A DNA stretch of 16,369 nucleotides from Pseudomonadota bacterium (GTDB taxonomy: Bacteria; Pseudomonadota; Alphaproteobacteria; Rhizobiales; Devosiaceae), in assembly GCA_023433985.1 (NCBI GenBank), contig JAEYTN010000595.1, forward strand, positions 1-16,369. The letters run 5' to 3'. The notes beneath the pieces are model-generated. The model ran no database searches. It was not told the origin of the DNA and saw nothing but the letters and a program-made list of their open reading frames with translations. Positions 6,247 through 15,011 of the stretch are shown piece by piece (position 1 is the stretch's first letter; each line of letters starts with the position of its first letter). The translations under genes were made by a program, and so were the position numbers.

Positions 6247-7689
6247 TTGCCCTTCGCGCTCAAAGAACTTTTGAAAGGGGCCGGCGCGCAGGGCGTTCCG
6301 GCACTCGAGGTCGAAGGCGTGAACGCCGACAGTCGCGCCGTCGCGTCTGGCGAAGCGTTTTTTGCGCTGCCCGGCACCCGGGTGCATGGCGACAGCTTCG
6401 CGGCGCAGGCGGTGGGTCGCGGCGCCACGGCGATGATCACCGACCGTGCTCCGGACGCCGATCCGGGCGTGCCGGTGGTTGTGGTCGAGGACGTCAGAGC
6501 CGCTTATGCGCGGGCGGCGGCCCGGCAGTTCTCGCCGCAGCCGCAGGTTTCGGTGGCGGTGACCGGCACCAACGGCAAATCGTCCATCGTCTCGTTCGTG
6601 CGGCAGATCTGGGCCGCGACCGGTATCAGGGCCGCGAGCCTGGGTACCGTCGGCATCGAGACGAGCGCCGGCATCCGGCCGCAGGAGCTCACCACCTCCG
6701 ATCCGCTGGCGCTGCACCGCGACCTCGCCGGGCTTAAGGCCGAAGGCATCGATCACGTGGCCATGGAGGCCTCGAGCCAGGGCCTCGACCAGCGGCGCGT
6801 CGATGGCATCCGCTTCGATGCCGTGGCGTTCACCAACCTGAGCCGCGACCATCTCGACTATCACCGCGACATGGCCGAGTACCGCGATGCCAAGCTGCGG
6901 CTGTTCACCGACCTTATCGCGGAAGGCGGCGCGGCGGTTGTCAACTGCGACGATCCCGAGCACACGCCGTTCCTGTTCGCCGCTCTTGATCGTGGTGCCA
7001 GGCTCCTGACGGTTGGACGCGAGGGTGCATTCTTCGAGATCACCGAAGTGGTCAACGAAGGCTATGGCCAGCGCGTCAACGGCCGCTTGGTGGGCGAGCC
7101 TGCCAGCTTCTACCTGCCGCTTACCGGCGCGTTCCAGGTGTCCAACGCCTGCGTGGCGCTGGCGCTCGCGGTTTCCACGGGTGCCCCGGCCGACAGGGCG
7201 CTGAAGGCGCTCGCGACCTTGAAGGGCGCCAAGGGCCGGCTCGAACTGGTGGGCGAGCACAATGGCGCCGCCATCTTCGTCGACTACGCACACAAGCCGG
7301 TGGCGCTCGAGACTGCGCTTGCTTCCCTTCGCCCCTATGCCAGTACGCAGCTGAAGGTAGTGTTCGGCGCCGGCGGCGACCGCGACAAGGGCAAACGCCC
7401 GATCATGGGCGAAATCGCCGGCCGCATGGCGGACGAGGTCATCGTCACCGACGACAACCCCCGTACTGAGGACGCAGCTGGCATCCGCCGCGAAATTCTC
7501 GAAGCCGTACCGAACGCCAGGGAGATCGGCGACCGGCGGCAGGCCATCGAGACGGCCATCGCCGGTCTCGTATCCGGCGACGTGCTGCTGATTGCGGGCA
7601 AGGGCCACGAGGACTATCAGATCGTCGGCACCACCAAGCACCATTTCTCCGACCACGAAGTGGTGCTGGAGACGCTCAAGAGGATGTAA
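6247..7689 (+). CDS. murE: UDP-MurNAc-L-Ala-D-Glu:meso-DAP ligase MurE
   Basis: MurE adds the third residue of the peptidoglycan stem in the cytosol, using ATP. From TTG 6247 it has 480 residues, close to the family norm. Visible features are the substrate-binding N-terminal domain with NADSRAV, the ATP loop GTNGKSS at 107-113, the DAKLRLF segment whose lysine is carbamylated in Mur ligases, and DYAHKP in the central domain. DNPR at 403-406 is the motif that selects meso-diaminopimelate over lysine. The open frame extends back to TTG 6199, which would overlap ftsI by 23 bp. I chose 6247 because of its ribosome site and because the protein then begins near LKELLKGAG, as homologues do. murF follows after 6 bp. 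Confidence 0.96.
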   Translation: MPFALKELLKGAGAQGVPALEVEGVNADSRAVASGEAFFALPGTRVHGDSFAAQAVGRGATAMITDRAPDADPGVPVVVVEDVRAAYARAAARQFSPQPQVSVAVTGTNGKSSIVSFVRQIWAATGIRAASLGTVGIETSAGIRPQELTTSDPLALHRDLAGLKAEGIDHVAMEASSQGLDQRRVDGIRFDAVAFTNLSRDHLDYHRDMAEYRDAKLRLFTDLIAEGGAAVVNCDDPEHTPFLFAALDRGARLLTVGREGAFFEITEVVNEGYGQRVNGRLVGEPASFYLPLTGAFQVSNACVALALAVSTGAPADRALKALATLKGAKGRLELVGEHNGAAIFVDYAHKPVALETALASLRPYASTQLKVVFGAGGDRDKGKRPIMGEIAGRMADEVIVTDDNPRTEDAAGIRREILEAVPNAREIGDRRQAIETAIAGLVSGDVLLIAGKGHEDYQIVGTTKHHFSDHEVVLETLKRM

Positions 7690-7695
7690 CCGCCT

Positions 7696-9120
7696 ATGGC
7701 CGCACTTTGGACCGTCGCCGAGATCGTCAAGGCAACCGGCGGCAGGCCAGAGGGGCTTTCGGACGGGCCGATCTCCTCGATCTCGATCGACTCGCGCGAA
7801 ATCCAACCCGAGGCCCTGTTCGTCGCCATCAAGGGCGACACACATGACGGGCACGATTTCGTCGGCAAGGCGCTCGATGCGGGCGCTACCGCGGCGCTGG
7901 TGTCCGAGGCGTACCATGCCGAGCACGGCGGCAGGAACCTGATCGTCGTGCTCGATCCGCTGAGGGCACTCGAGCAACTGGCGGTGGCGGCGCGCGCCCG
8001 CAGCCGGGCGATGATCGTCGCCGTGACAGGCAGTGCGGGCAAGACCACCACCAAGGAAGCCATCCGCACGGCGCTTTCGGCGGCTGGACAGACGCATTGG
8101 TCGGTCAAGAGCTTCAACAACCACTGGGGTGTGCCGCTGATGCTCGCCGGCCTGCCGCGCGAGGCGCAATTCGGCGTGTTCGAGATCGGCATGAACCATC
8201 CCGGCGAGATCACCCCACTGGTGAAACTCGTGCGGCCGCATGTGGCGGTGATCACCACGGTCGCCGCGGCGCACCTGCAGTTCTTCAACTCGGTGGCCGA
8301 CATCGCGCTCGCCAAGGCTGAGATCTTCAACGGCCTCGAGCCCGGCGGGACAGCGCTGCTCAACGCCGACCACGAGTATCTCCACATCCTCTTCGCGCAG
8401 GCGCGCGAGGCCGGCGTCAGCCGCATCGTCACCTACGGCTACGAGGAGAACTCGGACTGGTGGATTGCCGGCGCCACCCAGCTCGACAACCGGATGGCGG
8501 CCGACGTCCGGCACGATGGCCAGTCGTACCACCTGCGCCTCAACGTGCCCGGCCGGCACATGGTCGCCAATGCCGTGGCGGCGCTCGCCGTGTCGCAACT
8601 CGCGGGCGAAGGCACCAAGGCGGCGCTCGATGCGCTCAGCCAGTTCGGCGCTCCCGAGGGCAGGGGGCTCACACTGAAGCTCGGCCCGGCCAAGAACCCG
8701 CTGCTGCTCGTCGACGAGAGCTACAACGCCAATGTCGCTTCGATGAATGCGGCGCTCGAACTCTTCAGCCACGCCAAGGCGCCGAGCGGCAAGAAGCTCG
8801 TTGTGCTAGGCGACATGCTGGAGATGGGGCCACAGGGCCCGCTGCTCCATGCCAGCCTTGCCGACGCGGTGGCGAAATCGGGTGCAGCGCAGGTTTTCCT
8901 CGTCGGGCCGGTGATCGGCTCGCTCGCCGATGAACTGACGCGTCGGGCCGAGCGCGACCGCGATTCTCCCGGTGTGACCCATGTGCAAACCGTCGAAGAG
9001 ATCGGCGAGCCCCTCTTCGCCGCCCTTGCCTATGGCGATGCAGTTATGGTCAAAGGGTCAAAAGGCGTCAGGCTCGCGTCGCTGGTCCAGACCATCCGCG
9101 AGCGCTTCGCAAGCGCCTGA
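7696..9120 (+). CDS. murF: UDP-MurNAc-tripeptide:D-Ala-D-Ala ligase MurF
   Basis: MurF completes the UDP-MurNAc-pentapeptide by adding D-Ala-D-Ala in the cytosol. It has 474 residues, the usual size. The N-terminal domain carries [18 protein letters not shown]. The ATP loop GSAGKTT at 112-118 has the Ala-Gly form typical of MurF rather than MurC or Mur[12 protein letters not shown] follows and is a strong MurF signature, then [11 protein letters not shown], and [12 protein letters not shown] in the C-terminal domain. The ATG lies 6 bp after the murE stop, with purines at the end of murE as its ribosome site. mraY starts 23 bp downstream. Its substrate D-Ala-D-Ala comes from Ddl, encoded about 6 kb downstream in the same cluster. 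Confidence 0.97.
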   Translation: MAALWTVAEIVKATGGRPEGLSDGPISSISIDSREIQPEALFVAIKGDTHDGHDFVGKALDAGATAALVSEAYHAEHGGRNLIVVLDPLRALEQLAVAARARSRAMIVAVTGSAGKTTTKEAIRTALSAAGQTHWSVKSFNNHWGVPLMLAGLPREAQFGVFEIGMNHPGEITPLVKLVRPHVAVITTVAAAHLQFFNSVADIALAKAEIFNGLEPGGTALLNADHEYLHILFAQAREAGVSRIVTYGYEENSDWWIAGATQLDNRMAADVRHDGQSYHLRLNVPGRHMVANAVAALAVSQLAGEGTKAALDALSQFGAPEGRGLTLKLGPAKNPLLLVDESYNANVASMNAALELFSHAKAPSGKKLVVLGDMLEMGPQGPLLHASLADAVAKSGAAQVFLVGPVIGSLADELTRRAERDRDSPGVTHVQTVEEIGEPLFAALAYGDAVMVKGSKGVRLASLVQTIRERFASA

Positions 9121-9143
9121 GGAACGGGTGGGACACCTCTAGT

Positions 9144-10229
9144 ATGCTGTATTTCCTCGGGCAGTTGGGCGACAGCCTCGCCGCCTTCAACGTGTTCCGC
9201 TACATTACCTTCCGTACCGCCGGCGCGGTGGTCACGGCGCTGTTCTTCGTGTTTCTGTTCGGTCCCAACATGATCTCGGCCCTGCGCCTGCGCCAGGGGC
9301 GCGGCCAGCCGATCCGCGAGGATGGCCCGCAGGGACACCTGCTGACCAAGAAGGGTACGCCCACCATGGGCGGGCTGATGATCCTTGCGGGGGCCGTCAG
9401 CTCGATCCTGCTCTGGTCGAACCTCTCGAACGGCTATGTCTGGGTGGTGCTGTTCGTCACCGTTTCGTTCGGCGCCATCGGCTTTTACGACGATTTCCTC
9501 AAGGTAAAGCGCATGTCGCATGCCGGATTTTCCGGTCGGCAGCGACTGATCATCGAGGGCATCGTGGCACTGGTCGCCGGCTATTTTCTCGCCACGCTGA
9601 CGCCACCTGAAATCGCCAATTCGGTGATGTTCCCGTTCCTCAAGGGCGCGGGCCTGCCGCTCTCCTACGCGTTCTACATCTTCGCAGCATTCGTCATCGT
9701 CGCGGCGGGTAACTCGGTGAACCTCACCGATGGTCTCGACGGGCTGGCCATTGTGCCGGTGATGGTGGCTGCGGCCTGTTTCGGGCTGATCGCCTACCTC
9801 GTCGGCTCGTCGACCTATGCCGAGTACCTGCTGCTCAACAACGTGCCGGGCACGGCCGAGTTGTCGGTCGTCTGCGGTGCGCTGATCGGCGCCGGACTGG
9901 GTTTCCTGTGGTTCAACGCTCCGCCGGCGCAGATCTTCATGGGCGATACCGGTTCGCTGGCGCTCGGCGGCGCGCTCGGCACCATTGCGGTGGCTACCAA
10001 GCACGAGATCGTGCTGGGCATCATCGGCGGGCTCTTCGTGCTCGAGGCGGTGTCGGTGATCGTGCAGGTCGCGAGCTTCAAGCTCACCGGCAAGCGCGTG
10101 TTCAAGATGGCGCCGATCCACCACCATTTCGAGATGATGGGCTGGACCGAGAGCCAGGTGGTGATCCGGTTCTGGATCATCAGCTTCGTGCTTGCTCTCA
10201 TCGGCCTGAGCTCGCTGAAGCTGCGCTGA
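9144..10229 (+). CDS. mraY: Phospho-MurNAc-pentapeptide transferase MraY
   Basis: MraY moves phospho-MurNAc-pentapeptide onto undecaprenyl phosphate to make lipid I at the inner membrane. The 361-residue protein consists largely of hydrophobic helices, as the ten-helix family requires. Catalytic and substrate motifs are present: KKGTPTMGG near residue 71, the magnesium-binding DD at 116-117 within [14 protein letters not shown] at 193-200, [11 protein letters not shown] around 267, and PIHHHFE with the HHH triad at 326-328. The ATG at 9144 is 23 bp after murF, in a spacer with no clear signal. In most alphaproteobacteria murD follows immediately. Here there is a 108-bp gap and then ftsW. Confidence 0.97.
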   Translation: MLYFLGQLGDSLAAFNVFRYITFRTAGAVVTALFFVFLFGPNMISALRLRQGRGQPIREDGPQGHLLTKKGTPTMGGLMILAGAVSSILLWSNLSNGYVWVVLFVTVSFGAIGFYDDFLKVKRMSHAGFSGRQRLIIEGIVALVAGYFLATLTPPEIANSVMFPFLKGAGLPLSYAFYIFAAFVIVAAGNSVNLTDGLDGLAIVPVMVAAACFGLIAYLVGSSTYAEYLLLNNVPGTAELSVVCGALIGAGLGFLWFNAPPAQIFMGDTGSLALGGALGTIAVATKHEIVLGIIGGLFVLEAVSVIVQVASFKLTGKRVFKMAPIHHHFEMMGWTESQVVIRFWIISFVLALIGLSSLKLR

Positions 10230-10285
10230 GATTCGCAAAACGCGATTCCCGTTCCGAACTTCGTAACCATCCCGCCGTACATTGC

Positions 10286-10308
10286 CTCCCGTAGTTGCGT
10301 ACGGGGAG
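10286..10308 (+). other. Hairpin in the mraY-ftsW gap where murD is expected
   Basis: The gap from 10230 to 10337 carries no gene. CTCCCGTA (10286-10293) can pair with TACGGG-(G)-AG (10300-10308), giving an 8-bp stem with one bulged G and a 6-base loop. No T-tract follows. The gap also starts with a GATTC-N9-GATTC direct repeat (10230-10248). I see no convincing -35/-10 pair. The hairpin could mark transcript processing or a weak pause site, or be chance. Confidence 0.3.
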
Positions 10309-10337
10309 CGCTGCCGGGCAGGGCGGCGTCACGAACA

Positions 10338-11504
10338 ATGTTTGCACGCGAGCGGAAGACGCCCATCGCCGAGTGGTGGTGGACCATCGACAAGAGCCTG
10401 CTTGCCGCCTTGATCCTGCTGCTGATGGCGGGGGTCATGCTGAGCTTCGCGGCAAGCCCGCCGGTCGCCGAGCGCATCGGGCTCAGTCCCTGGTATTTCA
10501 TCATCCGACAGGCGATTTTCGCCGCGCTTGCGGTGCCGGTGATGCTCGGCGCCTCCATGCTGCCGCACCGCGCGGCCCGGTGGGTGGCGCTCGGCACGCT
10601 GGTGGTGTTCGTGGTCCTGCTGTGGCTCACCTTGCGCTTCGGCGTCGAGGTGAAGGGCGCCAAGCGCTGGATCTCGTTCGCCGGCAACACGGTGCAGCCA
10701 TCCGAGTTCGTGAAGCCCGCCTTCGCCATCATCGGCGCGTGGCTGTTCGCCGAGAGCATGAAACAGAAGGGCGTGCCGGCGCGGCTGATGGCGACCGGCA
10801 TCATGGGCGTGATCGTCATGGGCCTGCTGCTACAGCCCGACATCGGGCAATCCGCGCTGGTGCTCGCCACCTGGGGGGCGCTGCTGTTCCTTTCGGGTAT
10901 TTCGTGGTTGGTGATCATCGGGCTAGGCGCCGGAGCGGTGGCGCTGCTGTTCGCGGCCTATTCGTTCTTTCCGCACTTCGCCAAGCGTATCGACGGCTTC
11001 CTCAACCCCGAGGACAGCGTGCACGGCTCCTACCAGATGGAGAAGGCCCTGAACTCGCTGCTCGAGGGTGGCTGGTTCGGCCGCGGGCCGGGCGAGTCGC
11101 TTGCCAACAAGGTGATTCCCGACGCCCATGCCGACTACGTGTTCTCGGCGGCGGCCGGCGAGTTCGGCATCCTGTTCTGCCTGTGCCTCGTGGCGCTGAT
11201 CGGCTTCATCGTCGTGAAGGCGCTGATCGGGGCGCAGCAGCAGTCGAGCCTGTTCGCGCGGCTGGCCGCGTCGACCATCGCCATCCAGTTCGGCCTGCAG
11301 TGCGGCATCAACCTGGCGGTGAACCTCAATCTCATCCCGCCCAAGGGCATGACGCTGCCGTTCGTCTCGTATGGCGGCACCTCGATGCTCGCAATCGCGT
11401 TCGGCATGGGGCTGATGCTCGCCTTTACCCGGAAGCGGCCGGAGGAGCGGCTGGTGACGGGGCTTCCCGCCTACCGCGGCCCGGTGCTAAGCCCGGCGGA
11501 ATGA
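10338..11504 (+). CDS. ftsW: Septal peptidoglycan glycosyltransferase FtsW
   Basis: FtsW is a SEDS-family membrane enzyme that polymerises lipid II into septal glycan strands with FtsI. It has 388 residues and about ten hydrophobic segments. SEDS motifs are clear: GAKRWIS then QPSEFVKPAF in the first third, LLQPDIGQSAL, GSYQMEKALNSLLEGGWFGRG, IPDAHADYVF with Asp266 in the place of the essential SEDS aspartate, and PKGMTLPFVSYGGTSM near the end. The ATG at 10338 has only a weak GGGCGG 11 bases upstream. This, and the 108-bp gap, make it the least tightly coupled start in the cluster. Its stop overlaps the murG start (ATGA, 11501-11504). A second open frame through this stretch reads into murG but encodes an Arg-rich shadow and should be ignored. 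Confidence 0.96.
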   Translation: MFARERKTPIAEWWWTIDKSLLAALILLLMAGVMLSFAASPPVAERIGLSPWYFIIRQAIFAALAVPVMLGASMLPHRAARWVALGTLVVFVVLLWLTLRFGVEVKGAKRWISFAGNTVQPSEFVKPAFAIIGAWLFAESMKQKGVPARLMATGIMGVIVMGLLLQPDIGQSALVLATWGALLFLSGISWLVIIGLGAGAVALLFAAYSFFPHFAKRIDGFLNPEDSVHGSYQMEKALNSLLEGGWFGRGPGESLANKVIPDAHADYVFSAAAGEFGILFCLCLVALIGFIVVKALIGAQQQSSLFARLAASTIAIQFGLQCGINLAVNLNLIPPKGMTLPFVSYGGTSMLAIAFGMGLMLAFTRKRPEERLVTGLPAYRGPVLSPAE

Positions 11505-12601
11505 GCACATTCGTCCTAATGGCAGGTGGCACGGGAGGGCACCTCTTCCCGGCCATGGCACTGGCGCAGGAACTGCGTCGGCGCGGCCACGACATCCAAC
11601 TGATGACCGACCATCGCGTCGCCGCCTATGGCGACAAGTTCCCGGCGAGCCAGACGCATATCGTCCCCTCCGCCACGCCGTCGGTTCGGAACCCGGTGAA
11701 GCTTTTCCTGGCGGGGTGCAAGATTCTCTGGGGCACCGGCGTTGCCTTCGGCAAGCTGGGCGCCATTCGCCCCGATGCGGTGATCGGCTTCGGCGGCTAT
11801 CCGGTGTTCCCGCCGTTCCTTGCCGCCGCCTTCGCCGGTATTCCTGGCATCCTGCACGAGCAGAACGCCGTGATGGGCCGTGCCAACCGCGCACTCGGCC
11901 GCTTCGCCCGTGTCATTGCGCTGAGCTTCGCACGCACGTCGAAGGCCGAGGTCTTTGCGTCCAAGTCGCATCTCGTCGGCAACCCTGTGCGCGACCGGGT
12001 GCGCGACGTGGCGAACGTGCCCTATCCCGAGATCGATCCCGACGAGGCGATCCGCCTGCTCGTGTTCGGCGGCAGCCAGGGCGCGGGCATCTTCGGCAAA
12101 CTGGTGCCGCCCGCCATCGCCGAGTTGCCGGCCGAGCTGCGGGGCCGCCTCCGCGTGACCCAGCAGTGTCGGCCGGAGGACCTCGACGCCGTCGCAGAGA
12201 CCTACCGGCAGGCCAAGGTCAACGTCGAGCTCCAGACCTTCTTCAACGACCTGCCCGAGCGGATGGCGAATTCGCACCTCGTTGTCTCGCGCTCCGGTGC
12301 CTCCTCCATAGCCGAACTCGCCGTCATCGGCCGCCCCGCCATCCTGGTGCCGCTGCCCGGCTCGATCGACGCTGACCAGAAGAACAACGCGCTGGTGATG
12401 GAGGCTGCCGGCGGTGGCTGGATCGCCGAGCAGGCCACGCTCACGCCGCAATCGCTTGGCACCCGTCTCACCTCACTTTTGAGTGATCCGGCCGCGCTGC
12501 AACGGGCAGCGGCTGCCGCCAAGTCACTCGGACAGCCGGATGCTGTCGTCAAACTCGCGGACGTTGCGGAACGTCTCGCCCAGAAGGGAAAAGCTTCATG
12601 A
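11501..12601 (+). CDS. murG: Lipid II synthase, UDP-GlcNAc transferase MurG
   Basis: MurG adds GlcNAc from UDP-GlcNAc to lipid I on the cytosolic face of the membrane, forming lipid II. It has 366 residues, normal for this two-domain GT-B enzyme. The N-terminal glycine loop [11 protein letters not shown] at residues 8-18 binds the lipid-pyrophosphate side. [10 protein letters not shown] and [13 protein letters not shown] follow. The C-terminal domain has [17 protein letters not shown] and [13 protein letters not shown], which contact UDP-GlcNAc. The start is ATG 11501, overlapping the ftsW stop by 4 bp. The frame is open far upstream, but that stretch belongs to ftsW in another frame. Its stop overlaps the murC start by 4 bp (12598-12601). 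Confidence 0.97.
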   Translation: MSTFVLMAGGTGGHLFPAMALAQELRRRGHDIQLMTDHRVAAYGDKFPASQTHIVPSATPSVRNPVKLFLAGCKILWGTGVAFGKLGAIRPDAVIGFGGYPVFPPFLAAAFAGIPGILHEQNAVMGRANRALGRFARVIALSFARTSKAEVFASKSHLVGNPVRDRVRDVANVPYPEIDPDEAIRLLVFGGSQGAGIFGKLVPPAIAELPAELRGRLRVTQQCRPEDLDAVAETYRQAKVNVELQTFFNDLPERMANSHLVVSRSGASSIAELAVIGRPAILVPLPGSIDADQKNNALVMEAAGGGWIAEQATLTPQSLGTRLTSLLSDPAALQRAAAAAKSLGQPDAVVKLADVAERLAQKGKAS

Positions 12602-14022
12602 AGATGCCGCGCAACATCGGTCCGGTGCACTTCGTCGGCATCGGCGGCATTGGCATGAGCGGCATCGCTGAAATCCTGCACAACCAGGGCTACAAGGTCC
12701 GTGGTTCCGACAGTGCCGAGAACGCCAACGTGCAGCGCCTGCGCGGCATGGGCATCGAGGTCGCGATCGGCCAGGCGGCCGAGAATCTCAAGGATGCGGC
12801 CGTGGTCGTCATCTCGTCGGCGATCAAGAAGGGCAACCCGGAGCTTGCCGCGGCCCGCTCTCGCGGCCTGCCGGTTGTGCGCCGCGCCGAAATGCTCGCC
12901 GAGATCATGCGTTTCAAGAACGCCATCGCCATCGGCGGCACGCACGGCAAGACCACCACGACCACGCTGGTCGCAACGCTGCTCGACGCCGCCAACTACG
13001 ACCCCACCGTCATCAATGGCGGCATCATCAATGCCTACGGCACCAATGCCCGGCTGGGCGGAGGCGACTGGATGGTGGTTGAGGCCGATGAGTCGGATGG
13101 CAGCTTCGTTCGCCTGCCGGCGGACGTGGCGATCGTCACCAATGTCGACCCCGAGCATCTCGACTATTATGGCGACTTCGAGAAGGTGAAGCAGGCCTTC
13201 ATCAACTTCGTCGAGAACGTCCCCTTCTACGGCTTTGCGGTCATGTGCCTCGACCATCCCGAGGTGCAATCGCTGGTCGGGCAGATTCGCGACCGCCGCG
13301 TCATCACCTATGGCCGCAACCCGCAAGCCGACGTGCGCCTCGTCGACCTCGAGATCTACGACGGCGCCTCGCATTTCTCCGTGGAGATCCGCGACCGCAT
13401 CCGGATGACGCATCTGCGCATCGATGGCCTCGAGCTGCCGATGCCGGGCGAGCACAATGCTCTCAACGCCACCGCGGCGATCGCCGTCGCCGACCAGCTC
13501 AAGGTCCCCGCCGAAGCGATCCGGAAGGGGCTCAAGAGCTTCTCGGGCGTGAAGCGCCGCTTCACCAAGACCGGCTCGGTCGGCGGCATCACCGTCATCG
13601 ACGACTACGGGCACCATCCGGTGGAAATCACCGCTGTGCTGAGGGCTGCGCGCCAGTCGACCAAGCGCGACGTGATCGCCGTGGTGCAGCCGCACCGCTA
13701 TTCGCGCGTGCACGACCTGTTCAACGAGTTCGCTACCGCCTTCAACGATGCCGACACCGTCATCGTCGCCCCGATCTACGCTGCCGGCGAGTCGCCGATC
13801 GACGGCGTGACGCACGAGGAGCTGGTCGCGCGCATCCGCGCCCGCGGCCACCGCGATGCCCGCGTGCTCGATCGGCCCGAGACTCTGGCCCAGTTGATCG
13901 CCGACCGGGCTCAGGAGGGCGACTACGTCGTCTGCCTCGGCGCCGGAAACATCACGCAATGGGCGGCTGCCCTGCCGGGCGACCTGGGCAAACTCATCGG
14001 CAAGGAGCCAGAGGCAGCATGA
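12598..14022 (+). CDS. murC: UDP-MurNAc:L-alanine ligase MurC
   Basis: MurC adds the first stem residue, L-Ala, to UDP-MurNAc. It has 474 residues, the normal size. The N-terminal domain begins with [15 protein letters not shown] at about residues 11-25, the dinucleotide-like loop that binds UDP-MurNAc. The ATP loop GTHGKTT at 114-120 has the His typical of Mur[23 protein letters not shown] and [10 protein letters not shown] follow, then QPHRYSR in the C-terminal domain. The start ATG 12598 overlaps murG by 4 bp, and the stop overlaps murB by 4 bp. An ATG two codons later (12604) is possible but less well placed for coupling. Confidence 0.97.
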   Translation: MKMPRNIGPVHFVGIGGIGMSGIAEILHNQGYKVRGSDSAENANVQRLRGMGIEVAIGQAAENLKDAAVVVISSAIKKGNPELAAARSRGLPVVRRAEMLAEIMRFKNAIAIGGTHGKTTTTTLVATLLDAANYDPTVINGGIINAYGTNARLGGGDWMVVEADESDGSFVRLPADVAIVTNVDPEHLDYYGDFEKVKQAFINFVENVPFYGFAVMCLDHPEVQSLVGQIRDRRVITYGRNPQADVRLVDLEIYDGASHFSVEIRDRIRMTHLRIDGLELPMPGEHNALNATAAIAVADQLKVPAEAIRKGLKSFSGVKRRFTKTGSVGGITVIDDYGHHPVEITAVLRAARQSTKRDVIAVVQPHRYSRVHDLFNEFATAFNDADTVIVAPIYAAGESPIDGVTHEELVARIRARGHRDARVLDRPETLAQLIADRAQEGDYVVCLGAGNITQWAAALPGDLGKLIGKEPEAA

Positions 14023-15011
14023 ACATGCACGTCAACCAGTGGCCCGACCTCATCCCCACCCTGCAGCCCTGGATCAGCGAAGTTCGCGGCCAGCTGGTTC
14101 CCAACCAGCCGCTCGACGAGATGACGACGCTGAGGGTAGGGGGCCCCGCGCAGCTGTTCTTTCGGCCAGTGGACGAAGAGGACCTCGCGTTCTTCCTCAG
14201 GCACCTGCCGGAGAACATCCGCGTCACCGTGATCGGCCTCGGCTCGAACCTCCTGATCCGTGAGGGCGGGCTCGATGGGGTGGTGATCCGCCTCCCGGCG
14301 AAAGGTTTTGGCGCAATCGATATCCTCGACGGTCACCGTGTCCGCGCGGGTGCGGCGGTCCCCGACGTGAAGGTCGCGACGGCCTCGGCCGAAGCGGGCA
14401 TCGATGGGCTGTGGTTCTACCGTGGCATCCCCGGCGGCATTGGCGGCGCGCTCTATATGAACGCTGGCTGCTACGGCACCGAGACGCGCAACCGCATGGT
14501 CGAGCTGCGCGCCGTCACCCGGCAGGGCGACATCGTCACGCTGACGAACGCCGACATGGGCTATCTCTACCGCAAGTCGAACGGGCCGCGCGGCGCGGTC
14601 TTCACCTCGGCCGTCTATCAGGGTTTCCCCGGCGAGCCCGAAAAGATCCTCACCGAGATGCGAACGGTCACCGAGCGGCGCGAAAGCACGCAACCGACCA
14701 AGGCGCGGACCGCTGGTTCCACCTTCAAGAACCCCGAAGGCCATTCGAGCTGGAAGCTGATCGATGAAGCGGGCGGCCGCGGCTTCACCTTCGGACGCGC
14801 CCAGATGAGCGAGCTGCACTCCAACTTCCTCATCAACATGGGCGAGGCTGACGCGTTCGAGGTCGAGACGGTGTGCGAGAGCATCCGCCAGAAGGTACGC
14901 GACAAGCACGGCATCGAGCTCAAGTGGGAAGTCCGCCGCATGGGCCACTTCCTCCCCGGCCGCGAGGTGCGCGAGTTCATGGACGGCATGCCGTTCACGG
15001 GAGCCGTTTGA
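14019..15011 (+). CDS. murB: UDP-N-acetylenolpyruvoylglucosamine reductase MurB
   Basis: MurB is an FAD enzyme that reduces UDP-GlcNAc-enolpyruvate to UDP-MurNAc with NADPH. It has 330 residues. The FAD-binding segments [11 protein letters not shown] near residue 36 and [12 protein letters not shown] near 77 are present, as is [20 protein letters not shown] near 135. The catalytic residues are visible as Ser234 in GSTFKNP, which donates the proton to the substrate, and Glu304 in LKWEVRRMG. The start ATG 14019 overlaps the murC stop by 4 bp. The frame stays open upstream, but only as a shadow of murC. An ATG at 14025 is an alternative only two codons later. Its stop and the ddl start share one base (TGATG). 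Confidence 0.97.
   Translation: MNMHVNQWPDLIPTLQPWISEVRGQLVPNQPLDEMTTLRVGGPAQLFFRPVDEEDLAFFLRHLPENIRVTVIGLGSNLLIREGGLDGVVIRLPAKGFGAIDILDGHRVRAGAAVPDVKVATASAEAGIDGLWFYRGIPGGIGGALYMNAGCYGTETRNRMVELRAVTRQGDIVTLTNADMGYLYRKSNGPRGAVFTSAVYQGFPGEPEKILTEMRTVTERRESTQPTKARTAGSTFKNPEGHSSWKLIDEAGGRGFTFGRAQMSELHSNFLINMGEADAFEVETVCESIRQKVRDKHGIELKWEVRRMGHFLPGREVREFMDGMPFTGAV

Noticed and set aside
4497..6440. Long - strand open frame (647 codons) opposite ftsI
   Set aside because: Same codon-bias shadow; the + strand carries intact transpeptidase motifs over the same bases.
6175..8772. Very long open frame on the - strand (865 codons) opposite murE and murF
   Set aside because: It is rich in Arg, His, Gly and Asp with no domain logic, and mirrors the GC-rich third positions of the + strand genes. 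Both + strand genes are unmistakable.
10295..11500. + strand open frame continuous with murG running through ftsW in another frame
   Set aside because: The stretch before 11501 is an Arg-rich shadow of ftsW; the frame merely happens to lack stops, so this is not a fusion protein.
12202..13959. Long - strand open frame (585 codons) opposite murC
   Set aside because: Low-complexity Arg/Asp/Val/His composition with no recognisable motif; murC on the + strand explains the region.
13245..14018. Upstream in-frame extension of murB through murC
   Set aside because: The translation is Arg/Pro-rich and unlike MurB; the ATGA overlap at 14019 is the natural start.
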